64,000 bases of DNA from positions 248,001 to 312,000 of the forward strand of contig NZ_JBOITO010000036.1 of the NCBI RefSeq assembly GCF_050717635.1, read 5' to 3'. Made by a program: the position numbers and the translations under genes. Below the pieces are notes generated by a model that saw nothing but the letters and a program-made list of their open reading frames with translations, was not told where the DNA came from and did not search any database. Positions 36,949 to 45,920 of this stretch are shown one piece after another (the stretch's first letter is position 1; each line of letters starts with the position of its first letter). The stretch comes from Clostridium_AD sp050717635 (GTDB lineage: Bacteria > Bacillota > Clostridia > Clostridiales > Clostridiaceae).

Positions 36949-37619
36949 TTATCGTCCCCCATCTTTTTCTATTTTCTTCTGTACACTTTTCATATTTTCT
37001 ATAAAATTTAGTTCAATTACGGAAAGGTCATCTTTTGTTTTTTCTTTATATTTTTCAAATTCTAGCATAGCTTTTGTTGTTGCTTCTAGGTGGCTAACTT
37101 TCCCTGTGTTTTCCAAAAGATCGCTACCACTCAGTTTGATAAAATCATCAAGTTTTTTTATCCAATCACTCATATACATTGGAACATGTCTAATCGCTTG
37201 AAGTTCTGCAAATTCTAAGTAAGCAGTCACAATTCTATTTAAAATCTTAATCTCATCTTCATACAGGTAATTTTTAGCGACAGTTATATCCCTTTTCTTT
37301 ATTGTTTTACCCTCAAACGTTGTCATACCCATAAATAGACTTTCTGCATAACGTCAAGACTAAAAAATGCAACAGGTTTATCTGAATTTGCAATGTGCAA
37401 AAAATGCACATTGCTTTTTTCATCGACTTCATTTTCTTGAAAAATATTTTTAACGTGCTTTGAAATAACGCTTCTGTCCCTTTGAAAAAGCTCTGCCATC
37501 TGTGCTTGTGATAGCCAAACAGTTTCATCCTCCATTTTTACATCAATTTTCGTAGTACCATCCTCGGTTTGAAATATAATAATTTGTGTGTCATTTAAAC
37601 TCATACCCATAGCCTCCAA
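36949..37619 (-). pseudogene. rhuM-family gene broken by internal deletion and frameshift
   Basis: Two pieces in different frames. The 5' piece (37323-37619, 98 codons) has the RhuM N-terminus: IIIFQTEDGTTKIDVKMEDE, then WLSQAQMAELFQRDRSVISK, ending soon after FSLDVMQ. The 3' piece (36949-37332, 127 codons) has the RhuM C-terminus: MGMTTFEGKTIKKRDITVAK, then LQAIRHVPMYMSDWIKKLDD. Full RhuM-like proteins are about 330 residues; here about 100-130 central residues between these segments are missing and the frame shifts at about 37325. RhuM-like genes often sit inside type I restriction operons, as here. The pieces could still be translated as fragments, since the 3' piece has its own ATGs. Confidence 0.8.
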
Positions 37620-37632
37620 GTCTTGTTTGTTT

Positions 37633-39219
37633 TCATATTAGTTGCCTATAAATATTACTTTTTATATTATTCCATCTATTTTCAGCTTCACTAATATTAG
37701 CCTTATATATACTCTGCTCTTCATTGTAACTCTTTATCATTTCCTCTTGCACTCGTAATTGTACTATAGGTATTTCCATCTCCATAATATCAGAATGATT
37801 AATATTCATTATAGTTGTTCCTCTTTGAAAACTTTTAATGATAGCTATCCCAATGGGACTTTCAAAGAATATTTTGATATATTCGCCAAGTATTTTTTCT
37901 TTTGGTCTAATTACTATTAGATTAGCTGAAGCAATAATAAGTTTATCTTGAGCTTTAAACACTGCTGATTTAATAGCTGTACCTCTACAAGAAAGCAAAA
38001 CATCATTATTTACCAGCTCATATCTCTTAATTTTGCGTTCTTCTTGTTCTTCAATAGTATCCATATTTAAATAGTTAATCTCACCATCTTCAATATTCGA
38101 AATATTTACAACTGAAATGTTGGAAGCTTTAGTATCCTTTTTGAGTATAGATTTACCTCTAAAAACTTCTGCAACATCCTTAAGTTTTACCTTTTCCAAG
38201 TTAGAGTTTTTAAACATTTGTATATTTTCATTATCATCAGAAAGTAAAAGCTCTATTCTCCAATCCTCATGAGATAAAAACTCTTTAGTTTTTATTTGTT
38301 TATTATCTTCCACATAAAATATCTCTTTTCCTAGCTTCACTGTTCCTATTTTAATTTTATCCTGCGGAACTTTTGTAATTGTAAACAAATACGTTTTAAT
38401 AGCTGTTGATGGTTTAAAAGTCCCTTCAGGCAATATAAAGATGCTTTTCACATTATAGTTATTTGTTATAAAAGATCTGAGCTTCTTATAATCCATACCA
38501 GCAAAAGTTATCTTAGCAGGAACAATAATATCTAAAGTACCATTTTGATCTAAATGTTCAAGCATATTCTCCATAGCTATGCCATCACTATCTCTTGTAA
38601 TAAACTTGCGTCCAACATTTTCAGGTTTCCCCCCAAAGGTAGGTATTGTGTATATATAATCAAACTTTTCATTAATTAAGCAATCACTGTATATAGATTC
38701 AAATATTATTCCAATGTTTTTATAATCACCAAATGCCAAGTTTAATAGTAAATACATCTGTTTTGACTGAGTAGTTAATGTACTTTGTGCATCTGTAAAT
38801 TTTTCTATAAATTCCTTTAACCCAGATAAATGTTTTTCAGCTTCAGTTATAAGAATTTTTTTTGGATTAATCATTTTTACTTTATTTCTAATATAGGTTG
38901 TTAAATAACTTTGTGAAATTATAGTACCCATTCTATCATTCTTAAATATCTCAATGGTAACCTCTATAAGATCAATATCTTTTAAAGATTCATATATATC
39001 TGCAAAATCATCTCTATCAGCCGGGAAGAACCCTAGTTCATCTTCTGTTGTCTTTTTCATAAATTGAAATAACTTCTCTTTATCATTTACAACCTTTGTA
39101 TTTAAATGCAATTCTTTCTGTGTTAACTTTACTCTTAATATTTCATTTAAGAGTTGTTCTCTAGTAACAATTTGTCTTTGATACAGCTTATTTAAAGCTA
39201 AATCAATATTTTTATTCAA
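37633..39219 (-). CDS. Degenerate N6-methylase-like domain fused to a type I target-recognition domain
   Basis: 528 residues. The middle (about 115-285) aligns by eye with N6-methylases: KFDYIYTIPTFGGK sits where KFDxIxxNPPFGGK is expected, and GTLDIIVPAKITFAGMDYKK, then LRSFITNNYNVKSIFILPEG follow as usual. But the catalytic NPPF reads IPTF (192-195) and no DPxxGSG SAM motif is seen near 118-130. The C-terminal part (about 341-528) is an HsdS-like target-recognition domain (VKLKDVAEVFRGKSILK; helical tail from VQLRVQEEMIKSYNEE). The protein may bind DNA without methylating it. TTG start with AAAGGAGGG upstream. First gene of the restriction operon. Confidence 0.82.
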   Translation of the reverse strand: MNKNIDLALNKLYQRQIVTREQLLNEILRVKLTQKELHLNTKVVNDKEKLFQFMKKTTEDELGFFPADRDDFADIYESLKDIDLIEVTIEIFKNDRMGTIISQSYLTTYIRNKVKMINPKKILITEAEKHLSGLKEFIEKFTDAQSTLTTQSKQMYLLLNLAFGDYKNIGIIFESIYSDCLINEKFDYIYTIPTFGGKPENVGRKFITRDSDGIAMENMLEHLDQNGTLDIIVPAKITFAGMDYKKLRSFITNNYNVKSIFILPEGTFKPSTAIKTYLFTITKVPQDKIKIGTVKLGKEIFYVEDNKQIKTKEFLSHEDWRIELLLSDDNENIQMFKNSNLEKVKLKDVAEVFRGKSILKKDTKASNISVVNISNIEDGEINYLNMDTIEEQEERKIKRYELVNNDVLLSCRGTAIKSAVFKAQDKLIIASANLIVIRPKEKILGEYIKIFFESPIGIAIIKSFQRGTTIMNINHSDIMEMEIPIVQLRVQEEMIKSYNEEQSIYKANISEAENRWNNIKSNIYRQLI

Positions 39220-39258
39220 GGTATCCCTCCTTTCAATTTTTACATTAGCATAGTTTTT

Positions 39259-39294
39259 ATTCTATCATTTAAATTTTAGTATGTCAATACTAAA
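39259..39294 (-). promoter_or_regulatory. Promoter of the restriction operon with overlapping palindrome
   Basis: On the minus strand TTGACA (39282-39287), a 17-bp spacer and TAGAAT (39259-39264) form a near-consensus sigma-A promoter, 40 bp upstream of the first gene. TTTAGTATTGACATACTAAA (39275-39294) is a palindrome with 8-bp arms centred on the -35 box, well placed as a repressor operator. Confidence 0.7.
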
Positions 39295-39410
39295 CAATTA
39301 ATAAGTTCTAATTCTTTTATGCAATCTGCAATAAAATTTTATAACACTAATTTGATTTTGTTAATTTTATCTAATAGCATGTTATCGACTTTTTAAGTAT
39401 TCTTTTAAAT

Positions 39411-39446
39411 AAAAAAAGTACCACATTATTTGAGTAATGCGGTACT
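39411..39446 (-). terminator. Terminator of the tRNA-Thr transcript
   Basis: On the minus strand AGTACCGCATTA and TAATGTGGTACT form a 12-bp stem (one G-U pair) followed by seven T. Confidence 0.85.
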
Positions 39447-39514
39447 AAGTAATTTAAACTTCAACATCTTATTTAGTTGTTTATCCTGATACATTGATAT
39501 AACTAGATTTATAT

Positions 39515-39590
39515 TGGAGCTGAAAAAGGGGATCGAACCCTCGACCTACGCGTTACGAGTGCGTTACTCTACCAACTGAGCTATTTCAGC
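39515..39590 (-). tRNA. tRNA-Thr (anticodon CGU)
   Basis: 76 nt on the minus strand including an encoded 3' CCA. Acceptor GCTGAAA/TTTCAGC pairs perfectly, the D arm is GCTCAGTTGGTAGAGT, the anticodon loop is CTCGTAA with anticodon CGT, and the T arm is GAGGGTTCGATCCCC-type. The anticodon stem carries one A-C mismatch next to the loop. It reads ACG threonine codons. Confidence 0.95.
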
Positions 39591-39662
39591 AAATTATATT
39601 TCTTAACTTGTTAAGTATATACCATATGCTACCTATATTTCAAGGTAAATTTACAGATAAAT

Positions 39663-39704
39663 AAAAATAAAGAATGTACTTCAATCTAATTCGTACATTC
39701 TTTA
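39663..39704 (-). terminator. Terminator of the Old Yellow Enzyme family gene
   Basis: On the minus strand AAAGAATGTAC and GTACATTCTTT form an 11-bp stem, followed by ATTTTTAT. Confidence 0.82.
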
Positions 39705-39720
39705 TCTAAATCTTATTACT

Positions 39721-40839
39721 TTAATCAGTAACTGGGAACCAACCTGGTGTATTCATTATTGCATTCCAAAGTGGCTCTGGAATATCTAGTGATTTTCCAT
39801 TACTTTTACTTAAAGTTGTACGTATTTCGGAAATTTTCCCTTGTTGAACTTTGCTTACCCACTCTGGTTCCATGATTATTTCTCTACCTAGGGATATAAA
39901 TTCCGCACCACTATCTATTACCTTAATAGCATCTTCAGGTGTATGAATAGACCCCACTCCAATGAAAGGCACCCTACCATGAATTTGATCTAGTATTTTG
40001 CAAATAATAGGTCTTGTATTTGTTGTATCTCTCATTGAACTTTGCCAAAAATCCATTATAGAAATATGCAAGTAACTAAGTTTCTGATTTGCTAATACAT
40101 CTAGAAATAAAAGTGTATCTTCTAAAGTTATACCTGGTTTTTCCATCTCCTCTGGTGAAAAACGATAACCAACTATAAAGTTCTCATCTGCTTTTTCACT
40201 TACTACTTTCTTAACTTCTGCTATAACAGCAAGTGGGAAATTCATTCTTTTTTCTATATTCCCTCCCCAATTATCTGACCGTTGGTTTGAGTGTGGAGAA
40301 AAGAATTGTTGCAGTAAATATGTGTTAGCACCGTGAATTTCTACACCATCAAAACCAGCATCTATAGCTAATTTTGCTGCTTCACCAAAGGCTTTAATAG
40401 TACCCTTAATTTCTTCTTCCGTCATTTCTCGAGGTACCATTGCTCCTGGCCTTTCTGGTGCTACTGAACTTGCACTAATTGTTTGCTTACTTGGTATATC
40501 CGAAGGAATTGCCATTCTACCGCCATGAAATATTTGTAGAATTGCTAAAGATCCTTCCCCCTTTATGGTTTTCGCTAGCTTTTTTAGTCCTGGTAAAAAA
40601 CTGTCATCATAGGCAGCAAACTGACCTGGAAAACCCTTCCCTGATAGACTAACATATGTTGCTGCTGTAATCACCATGCCTACACCCTTTGACCTTACTT
40701 TATAATAAATAAGTTCCGCCTCAGATACCGTTCCATCAGCATTCCCGGAAAAAGTGGTCATAGGTGCCATAACTATAGAATTCTTTACATTTACTCCAGA
40801 ACCTAATACTCTAGGTTTAAATAACTTTTCAATTTTCAA
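39721..40839 (-). CDS. NADH:flavin oxidoreductase, Old Yellow Enzyme family
   Basis: About 372 residues forming a single TIM barrel, with no C-terminal FeS/FAD extension of the 2,4-dienoyl-CoA reductase type. Motifs are VKNSIVMAPMTTFSG, LAILQIFHGGRMA (FMN/substrate site), GFDGVEIHGANTYLLQQFFS and the phosphate-binding PFIGVGSIHTPEDA. Members reduce activated C=C bonds with NAD(P)H. Start chosen at the TTG at 40839, six bases after GGAGAG; an in-frame ATG at 40872 lacks a site. Single gene with its own terminator; substrate unknown. Confidence 0.9.
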   Translation of the reverse strand: MKIEKLFKPRVLGSGVNVKNSIVMAPMTTFSGNADGTVSEAELIYYKVRSKGVGMVITAATYVSLSGKGFPGQFAAYDDSFLPGLKKLAKTIKGEGSLAILQIFHGGRMAIPSDIPSKQTISASSVAPERPGAMVPREMTEEEIKGTIKAFGEAAKLAIDAGFDGVEIHGANTYLLQQFFSPHSNQRSDNWGGNIEKRMNFPLAVIAEVKKVVSEKADENFIVGYRFSPEEMEKPGITLEDTLLFLDVLANQKLSYLHISIMDFWQSSMRDTTNTRPIICKILDQIHGRVPFIGVGSIHTPEDAIKVIDSGAEFISLGREIIMEPEWVSKVQQGKISEIRTTLSKSNGKSLDIPEPLWNAIMNTPGWFPVTD

Positions 40840-40921
40840 TTTAATCTCTCCTTTCAAAATATATCGTTTCACTTTATTACATATTACTATATATTTATAA
40901 GATTGTAAATGATAATTGTTA

Positions 40922-43273
40922 TTATTTAATACTAATTTCTTTCTTAGTTTTTGAGAATATTTTCACATACGTTACTTCTCCATAGATATCACTACCCGTA
41001 GAAAAGCATTCTTCATTTGCATCCATTAATGCGTTAAGATCCTTAACCTTCTTTATATCAGAGTTATTAATTTCTACAGTTTCAGCAGTTTTACCATGAA
41101 ATTTACCAATGTAATATTTTAATTTCGGGGTAAAACTTCCCTCTTTATCACTTATATCAAAATTAAAAGTTCCTTCACTATCCTCTACAGTCATGTTCTG
41201 TATAAAGTATCCTCCTTTTTCATACTTATAAGTTAAACCGTCATCATCATAATATTTAAAAGAAGTTTTTTTAGCGTCGGGGAAAATATCCAGGTAAATA
41301 TCAGTTACAGGTTTTTCTCCCACATAATTCATAAAATCTTGAGTAGGAATTATAGCACCCATCTTTATAAATAATGGTATATCCTCCCAGGTAGTAGTAT
41401 TTAGAGCATAATTAATTGTTGTGTTTCCAGCATAACTCTTACCTTTGAAATAATCTATCCAAGTCCCCTCGGGTAAATATATTTCTTTAGAGGTTTCTCC
41501 TTCTTTAACTACAGGAGCTACCAATAGATAATCACCAAACATCCATGCATCCACATAATTTGCTAACTTTCCATCTTTTGGATAATCATAATTTAGCGGC
41601 CTAACTAAACCAATTCCATCTTCATAAGATTTCCTCTCATAGGAATATATATATGGTATTAACTTATATCTAAGTACCATAGCTTTTTTTGATGCTGCTT
41701 CTGCAACTGGACCAAAAGACCAGGGCTGTCTTTGATAATCATGCTGACCATGCACTCTATAAATAGGTGTAAAAGCACCAAATTGCATCCATCTAGCATA
41801 ATTTTCAGCATTAGGCTGCCCATTAAAGCCACCAATATCCATTCCCCACTTTACTTGTCCAAGATTTACTGCTGAAAGCATTCTCTCTCTTTGGTTCGCC
41901 ATAACCTTAAAACCTGATCCTATATCTCCAGACCACATTCCATAGGCATATCTTTGCGCTCCTAAATAGAAATTCCTATTTATAGACCATGCTCTCATAT
42001 CATTTGTATCTCTTTGGCCCTCGTACATTGCCTTTTGCATGTCTAAAAACTGCGTGTTGTCAAACCCTGCATCAGCTTCATCATTCCACCAGCCTAAAAT
42101 TCCTTTATCCATTGCATTTTTACTATTATCAAAAAACCATTTTCTTGTTTCAGGAAGATGAAAATTCAAATCGTTTACCTTTTCCCCTGAAATATAATCC
42201 GTATATACGTCTTTACTTGGCCACCAAAGTTTATTATCAGTAGCGTATTTACCTTGCTTTGAATCCACAAGAATTCTAGGTTTCATAATTCCTGTAAGTT
42301 TAATTCCCTTAGCATCCATATCCACCTTTAGTTTTCCAGAGGGTCCACTAGGGAACTTTTCCTCGTTCCATCTGAATTCTCCATAGTTGTCCTTTGCCCA
42401 TGCTTTCCAATCAACATCTAAGCAATAATTGTCTATAGGAATATTCTTAGCACGATATGTATCTACTATATCCTTTAATTCCACTTCATCAATTCCCCAT
42501 TCAGTATTAGTAAATCCCATAGCCCATTTAGGAAACATTGGTGGCTTTCCACTAATCTCAGCCGTTGTAGACATTATTTCATTTGGATTTCCTACCATAA
42601 CATAATAATTGGTATCTTCTTTTGACGATCTATCATAGGTCAATTTATTATCTGTAAGATAAAAGAACCCCACTTCGGAATCTACAAGTACCCCATATCC
42701 GCTTGTACTCCATATTAATGGTGCTCCACAGTCACCTTGCTGACCAGCCTCTACTCTTGCTCCCTCATTTCTAAGCAATAATTCTGAAGACTCTTCCATA
42801 GCACTATATCCACTGGCTCCATAAAAATTATCTCCCTTATTTATATCAAATGCTACACCACCATTATAGACATTAGCAATATTCTGTTCTTTTATAAGCA
42901 ATTTATCATTGTGATCATAAACTGATATCCTGTTAGTTTTATTATTAATTTTAACAATCATTTTATCAGTAGTAATAGACGTTAGTCCCCCACTCTTCTT
43001 AACCTTAGCTTTCACTTTTTCAAATTTTGTTTTTCCTATTACTTCAGTATTTGGAGTAGACTTTCCTTGTGGTAGAAAACTCACCTTTACTAAATTAGAT
43101 TTTAATAGTTCAACAATAACTTTATCATTTCCTGATTTTAATGTAATTCCATCAAAATCTGATATTCTATTAGAAAATAATAATTTTGCAGCTATTGCTC
43201 CAATTAGTAATATAGAAATACCTGCTATAGCAAATAATTTCAATGAAATCTTTCCTTTTTCTTTTTTACTCAA
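40922..43273 (-). CDS. Glycoside hydrolase family 31 (alpha-glucosidase type), membrane-anchored
   Basis: 783 residues. An N-terminal helix (about 11-32) without lipobox suggests a surface-anchored enzyme. GH31 marks: YCLDVDWKAWAKDNYGEFRW, nucleophile region GWWNDEADAG, acid/base region GMWSGDIGSGF, then KWGMDIGGF and the distal FGDYLLVAPVVKEGETSKEIY. These hydrolyse alpha-glycosides from the non-reducing end. It starts with TTG only 28 bp after the hairpin following the LacI gene, so expression may depend on read-through. The preceding sucrose operon and repressor suggest a shared sugar programme. Exact substrate unknown. Confidence 0.9.
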   Translation of the reverse strand: MSKKEKGKISLKLFAIAGISILLIGAIAAKLLFSNRISDFDGITLKSGNDKVIVELLKSNLVKVSFLPQGKSTPNTEVIGKTKFEKVKAKVKKSGGLTSITTDKMIVKINNKTNRISVYDHNDKLLIKEQNIANVYNGGVAFDINKGDNFYGASGYSAMEESSELLLRNEGARVEAGQQGDCGAPLIWSTSGYGVLVDSEVGFFYLTDNKLTYDRSSKEDTNYYVMVGNPNEIMSTTAEISGKPPMFPKWAMGFTNTEWGIDEVELKDIVDTYRAKNIPIDNYCLDVDWKAWAKDNYGEFRWNEEKFPSGPSGKLKVDMDAKGIKLTGIMKPRILVDSKQGKYATDNKLWWPSKDVYTDYISGEKVNDLNFHLPETRKWFFDNSKNAMDKGILGWWNDEADAGFDNTQFLDMQKAMYEGQRDTNDMRAWSINRNFYLGAQRYAYGMWSGDIGSGFKVMANQRERMLSAVNLGQVKWGMDIGGFNGQPNAENYARWMQFGAFTPIYRVHGQHDYQRQPWSFGPVAEAASKKAMVLRYKLIPYIYSYERKSYEDGIGLVRPLNYDYPKDGKLANYVDAWMFGDYLLVAPVVKEGETSKEIYLPEGTWIDYFKGKSYAGNTTINYALNTTTWEDIPLFIKMGAIIPTQDFMNYVGEKPVTDIYLDIFPDAKKTSFKYYDDDGLTYKYEKGGYFIQNMTVEDSEGTFNFDISDKEGSFTPKLKYYIGKFHGKTAETVEINNSDIKKVKDLNALMDANEECFSTGSDIYGEVTYVKIFSKTKKEISIK

Positions 43274-43300
43274 AACTCCCAGCCCCCTATTTTTCTTTAC

Positions 43301-43326
43301 AAAAAATGCCGTTAAATTAACGGCTT
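43301..43326 (-). terminator. Hairpin with T-run after the LacI gene
   Basis: On the minus strand GCCGTT-AATTT-AACGGC is followed by ATTTTTT. It is short and sits 28 bp before the GH31 start, so it may allow partial read-through. Confidence 0.65.
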
Positions 43327-43345
43327 TCTATTTTTAAAATTGTTA

Positions 43346-44317
43346 TTAAGTTGTCTTTCTTTCTATAAGATTTATAGGTAAAACATTTTCTATTTCTACA
43401 CCTTTACCTTCAATTTGGTCAATAAGTATTTTTACAGCAAGTTCTCCCATTTGCTTTATAGGTTGCTTTATAGTAGTTAATGGAGGAACAATTAATGTTG
43501 CTAGATTTATATCATCATACCCTACTATTTTCAAATCTCCAGGTATGTTCTTCCCTATTATATTAGCAATATGGATGATAGATGCTGCTATCATATCACT
43601 ACTGGCAAATATGCCATCTATATCTGGGTGTTCTCGCAGTAATTTAGCTACTAGCTTTTCATAACTTTCAAATATATCTAATTTAGCTTGTTTAATGACA
43701 TATTCGATTTTTCTTTCAGTAACCACGTCTATAAAAGCTTCATATCTCTTATTAGCTGGGGTATTCAGTTCTAGTGGTCCACTAATATGAGCAAGCTTTC
43801 TACATCCTCTATCTATTAAGAGATTTGTGGCAAGTAATCCGCCCTTATAATTATCCGATGTAACAAATGGGATTCCCTTAGATAAATTTCTATCTATTGC
43901 TACAATAGGTAATGTAGGTGTTAGATAATCAGAAGTATCCAAAGTATGACTCCCCATGATTATGCCATCAACTTGATTGCTTTTAAGCATTTGCACATAA
44001 TCTTTTTCCTTAACACTATCCTTATATGAATTACATATTAAAATTTTATATCCTGCTTTATAAGCATAGTACTCTATACAACTCGTAAGCTCAGCAAAAA
44101 AAGGATGAGCTACATTGGGTATAATAAGTCCTATAAAATTAGATTTCCTTCTAAATAAAGATCTTGCTATTTCATTGGGCTGATAATTTAACTCCTCCAT
44201 AGCATCATAAACCTTTTTCCTTGTAATATCACTTATATATCCTCGATTATTTAATACTCTCGATACTGTAGTAACTGTAACTCCAGATACTTTAGCCACG
44301 TCCTTTATTGTTGCCAT
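43346..44317 (-). CDS. LacI-family repressor of the sucrose operon
   Basis: About 323 residues: N-terminal LacI helix-turn-helix (MATIKDVAKVSGVTVTTVSR), hinge with YQPNEIARSL, then a periplasmic-binding-like effector domain (GLIIPNVAHPFFAEL, VDGIIMGSH, IDGIFASSDMIAAS, TTIKQPIKQMG). Starts further upstream would add 25 residues before the helix-turn-helix; AAGGGTG before the ATG at 44317 settles it. It lies 101 bp downstream of sucrose phosphorylase in the same direction. The CG-centred palindrome at the operon promoter (51659-51680) is the likely operator. Confidence 0.92.
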   Translation of the reverse strand: MATIKDVAKVSGVTVTTVSRVLNNRGYISDITRKKVYDAMEELNYQPNEIARSLFRRKSNFIGLIIPNVAHPFFAELTSCIEYYAYKAGYKILICNSYKDSVKEKDYVQMLKSNQVDGIIMGSHTLDTSDYLTPTLPIVAIDRNLSKGIPFVTSDNYKGGLLATNLLIDRGCRKLAHISGPLELNTPANKRYEAFIDVVTERKIEYVIKQAKLDIFESYEKLVAKLLREHPDIDGIFASSDMIAASIIHIANIIGKNIPGDLKIVGYDDINLATLIVPPLTTIKQPIKQMGELAVKILIDQIEGKGVEIENVLPINLIERKTT

Positions 44318-44418
44318 ACAAACACCCTTTACATTAATATTACTGAAATGTATATATGGACTAATTTTAGCATATCTACAAAAATATATCAATTTAATAC
44401 TGTTTTAAAATATGCAAA

Positions 44419-45888
44419 TTATATTATATATTGAGCTTTGTTTCCATTTTCATCTACGTAATCAATTAATGATTTATTAGTTTTAAGGTCTATATATAGT
44501 GTACAATGCTTATTTTTATTTTCCCACATAAGATAAATTTCATCATCAGCTGAATCCATAACTTTAAATATTCCCTGGAAAGCATCATATTCATTTCTAA
44601 ATCTTATAAGTTTAAGTAGTCTCTGCACAACTTCTTTTTCAAGAGATTTCTCAATTTCCAATATACTGAAGTTGTGGCGGTTAATTTCACGTCCTTCACC
44701 AGTTTTCTCTACATTTTCAACATCGTTTTCACCTGCTAAGAGTCCCACATAATATACCTGAGGTATTCCTGGTGCAAAAAATTGAATAGCTCTAGCTGCC
44801 AAATAGGCGTCATCATCACAATTTAGAATAGAATAGTATGTGCCTCTAATTTGATGAACATCAAATCCATCCTCAGCTTTATAATCTTCTGACAAAATAA
44901 GGCTTAAATTTGCACCTCTTTGAGTACAAGTATCCACTACTTTTCTAGCTTCACTTGTATCTATAAGATCATCCATATCTGGTTTTACGGGAATTCCATC
45001 ATGGCAGTCAAGCATTGTAAATTGTTTGCTAGGACGAACCTTTAGGTAGGAACAAAGCTTCACGCTAGATTTATTAATAAGGGTTTCTAAAATGGTATAT
45101 GGCAAAATAAAATCATATATCCAAAAGCCCTTGTCAGCTAGTTTGTACTGGGTAGTATAATGCGCATGAACCTCTGGTAGCAGCTCAATTTCCATAGAAT
45201 CTGCCATTTCCCTTATCCAGTCAAGAAATTCGTATATCTCTGGTTCCACGAAAAAACAGCTCGTTCCAATCTTTTTAATAATATATCCTACTGCATCTAG
45301 TCTTACTATTTTAATATTGTTGTTACTAAAATTCACAAAAAAATCCGTTATAAGCTTTTTTACCTTTTCTGATTTTATATCTAAATCGATTTGCTCCGAT
45401 TGATCTGTTTTCCCAAAGGTCGTCCATACCTTTTCCAAATCACCAGTTTCTTCTATTGTAAAAGTGGAATACGGCGCTTGCCTTCTAAGAAACATCTTTT
45501 CAATGTCCTTCTTAACTGGTTTACCATCCTTCCAAACTTTATCCAATGTAATAAATAAATCGGCATATTCTGATTTTCTCCCTTTTTCAAGGAAATCTTG
45601 AAAAAACATAGACTGTCTAGAGATATGGTTAATCATCAAATCAACCAATACATCAAAGTTTTCCCCTATATCTTTAATATCCTCCCAGCTACCAAACTTA
45701 GGTTCTATTTCCAAGTATGTAAGTGGTGCAAACCCCCTGTCCCCAGAAGACGGAAATGGAGGCAAAATATGAATTCCTCCTTTGAAAACATCTGAAAAAT
45801 ACTTTAAAAGTACATTGTTAAGTGATTTTAAATCTCCTCCTAAGGAGTCTGGATAAGTGATAAGCTGAACCTTATTTTTTACTGTCAT
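44419..45888 (-). CDS. Sucrose phosphorylase (GH13)
   Basis: 489 residues, typical for GH13 subfamily 18. Marks: VQLITYPDSLGGDL at the N-terminus, GIHILPPFPSSGDRGFAPLTY, nucleophile VRLDAVGYIIKK, acid/base ELLPEVHAHY, LDCHDGIPVKPD, and PGIPQVYYVGLLAGENDVE. It splits sucrose with phosphate to glucose-1-P and fructose in the cytoplasm, saving one ATP. Close relatives act on sucrose-6'-P or glucosylglycerate, so the exact acceptor is not proven. It lies 33 bp after the fructokinase gene. Confidence 0.9.
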   Translation of the reverse strand: MTVKNKVQLITYPDSLGGDLKSLNNVLLKYFSDVFKGGIHILPPFPSSGDRGFAPLTYLEIEPKFGSWEDIKDIGENFDVLVDLMINHISRQSMFFQDFLEKGRKSEYADLFITLDKVWKDGKPVKKDIEKMFLRRQAPYSTFTIEETGDLEKVWTTFGKTDQSEQIDLDIKSEKVKKLITDFFVNFSNNNIKIVRLDAVGYIIKKIGTSCFFVEPEIYEFLDWIREMADSMEIELLPEVHAHYTTQYKLADKGFWIYDFILPYTILETLINKSSVKLCSYLKVRPSKQFTMLDCHDGIPVKPDMDDLIDTSEARKVVDTCTQRGANLSLILSEDYKAEDGFDVHQIRGTYYSILNCDDDAYLAARAIQFFAPGIPQVYYVGLLAGENDVENVEKTGEGREINRHNFSILEIEKSLEKEVVQRLLKLIRFRNEYDAFQGIFKVMDSADDEIYLMWENKNKHCTLYIDLKTNKSLIDYVDENGNKAQYII

Positions 45889-45920
45889 CTTAAATCTCTC
45901 CTTCTAAAATGTGGGTATTT

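Noticed and set aside
36949..37619. Two independent small genes rather than a broken rhuM
   Set aside because: The two pieces match the two ends of one RhuM-like protein in the right order, so a deletion product is the simpler reading.
30975..39590. The restriction operon as an integrative island inserted at the 3' end of tRNA-Thr
   Set aside because: The tRNA 3' end does face the island, but I found no integrase gene and no copy of the tRNA 3' end near 31 kb, and the tRNA keeps its own terminator, so site-specific integration is not supported.
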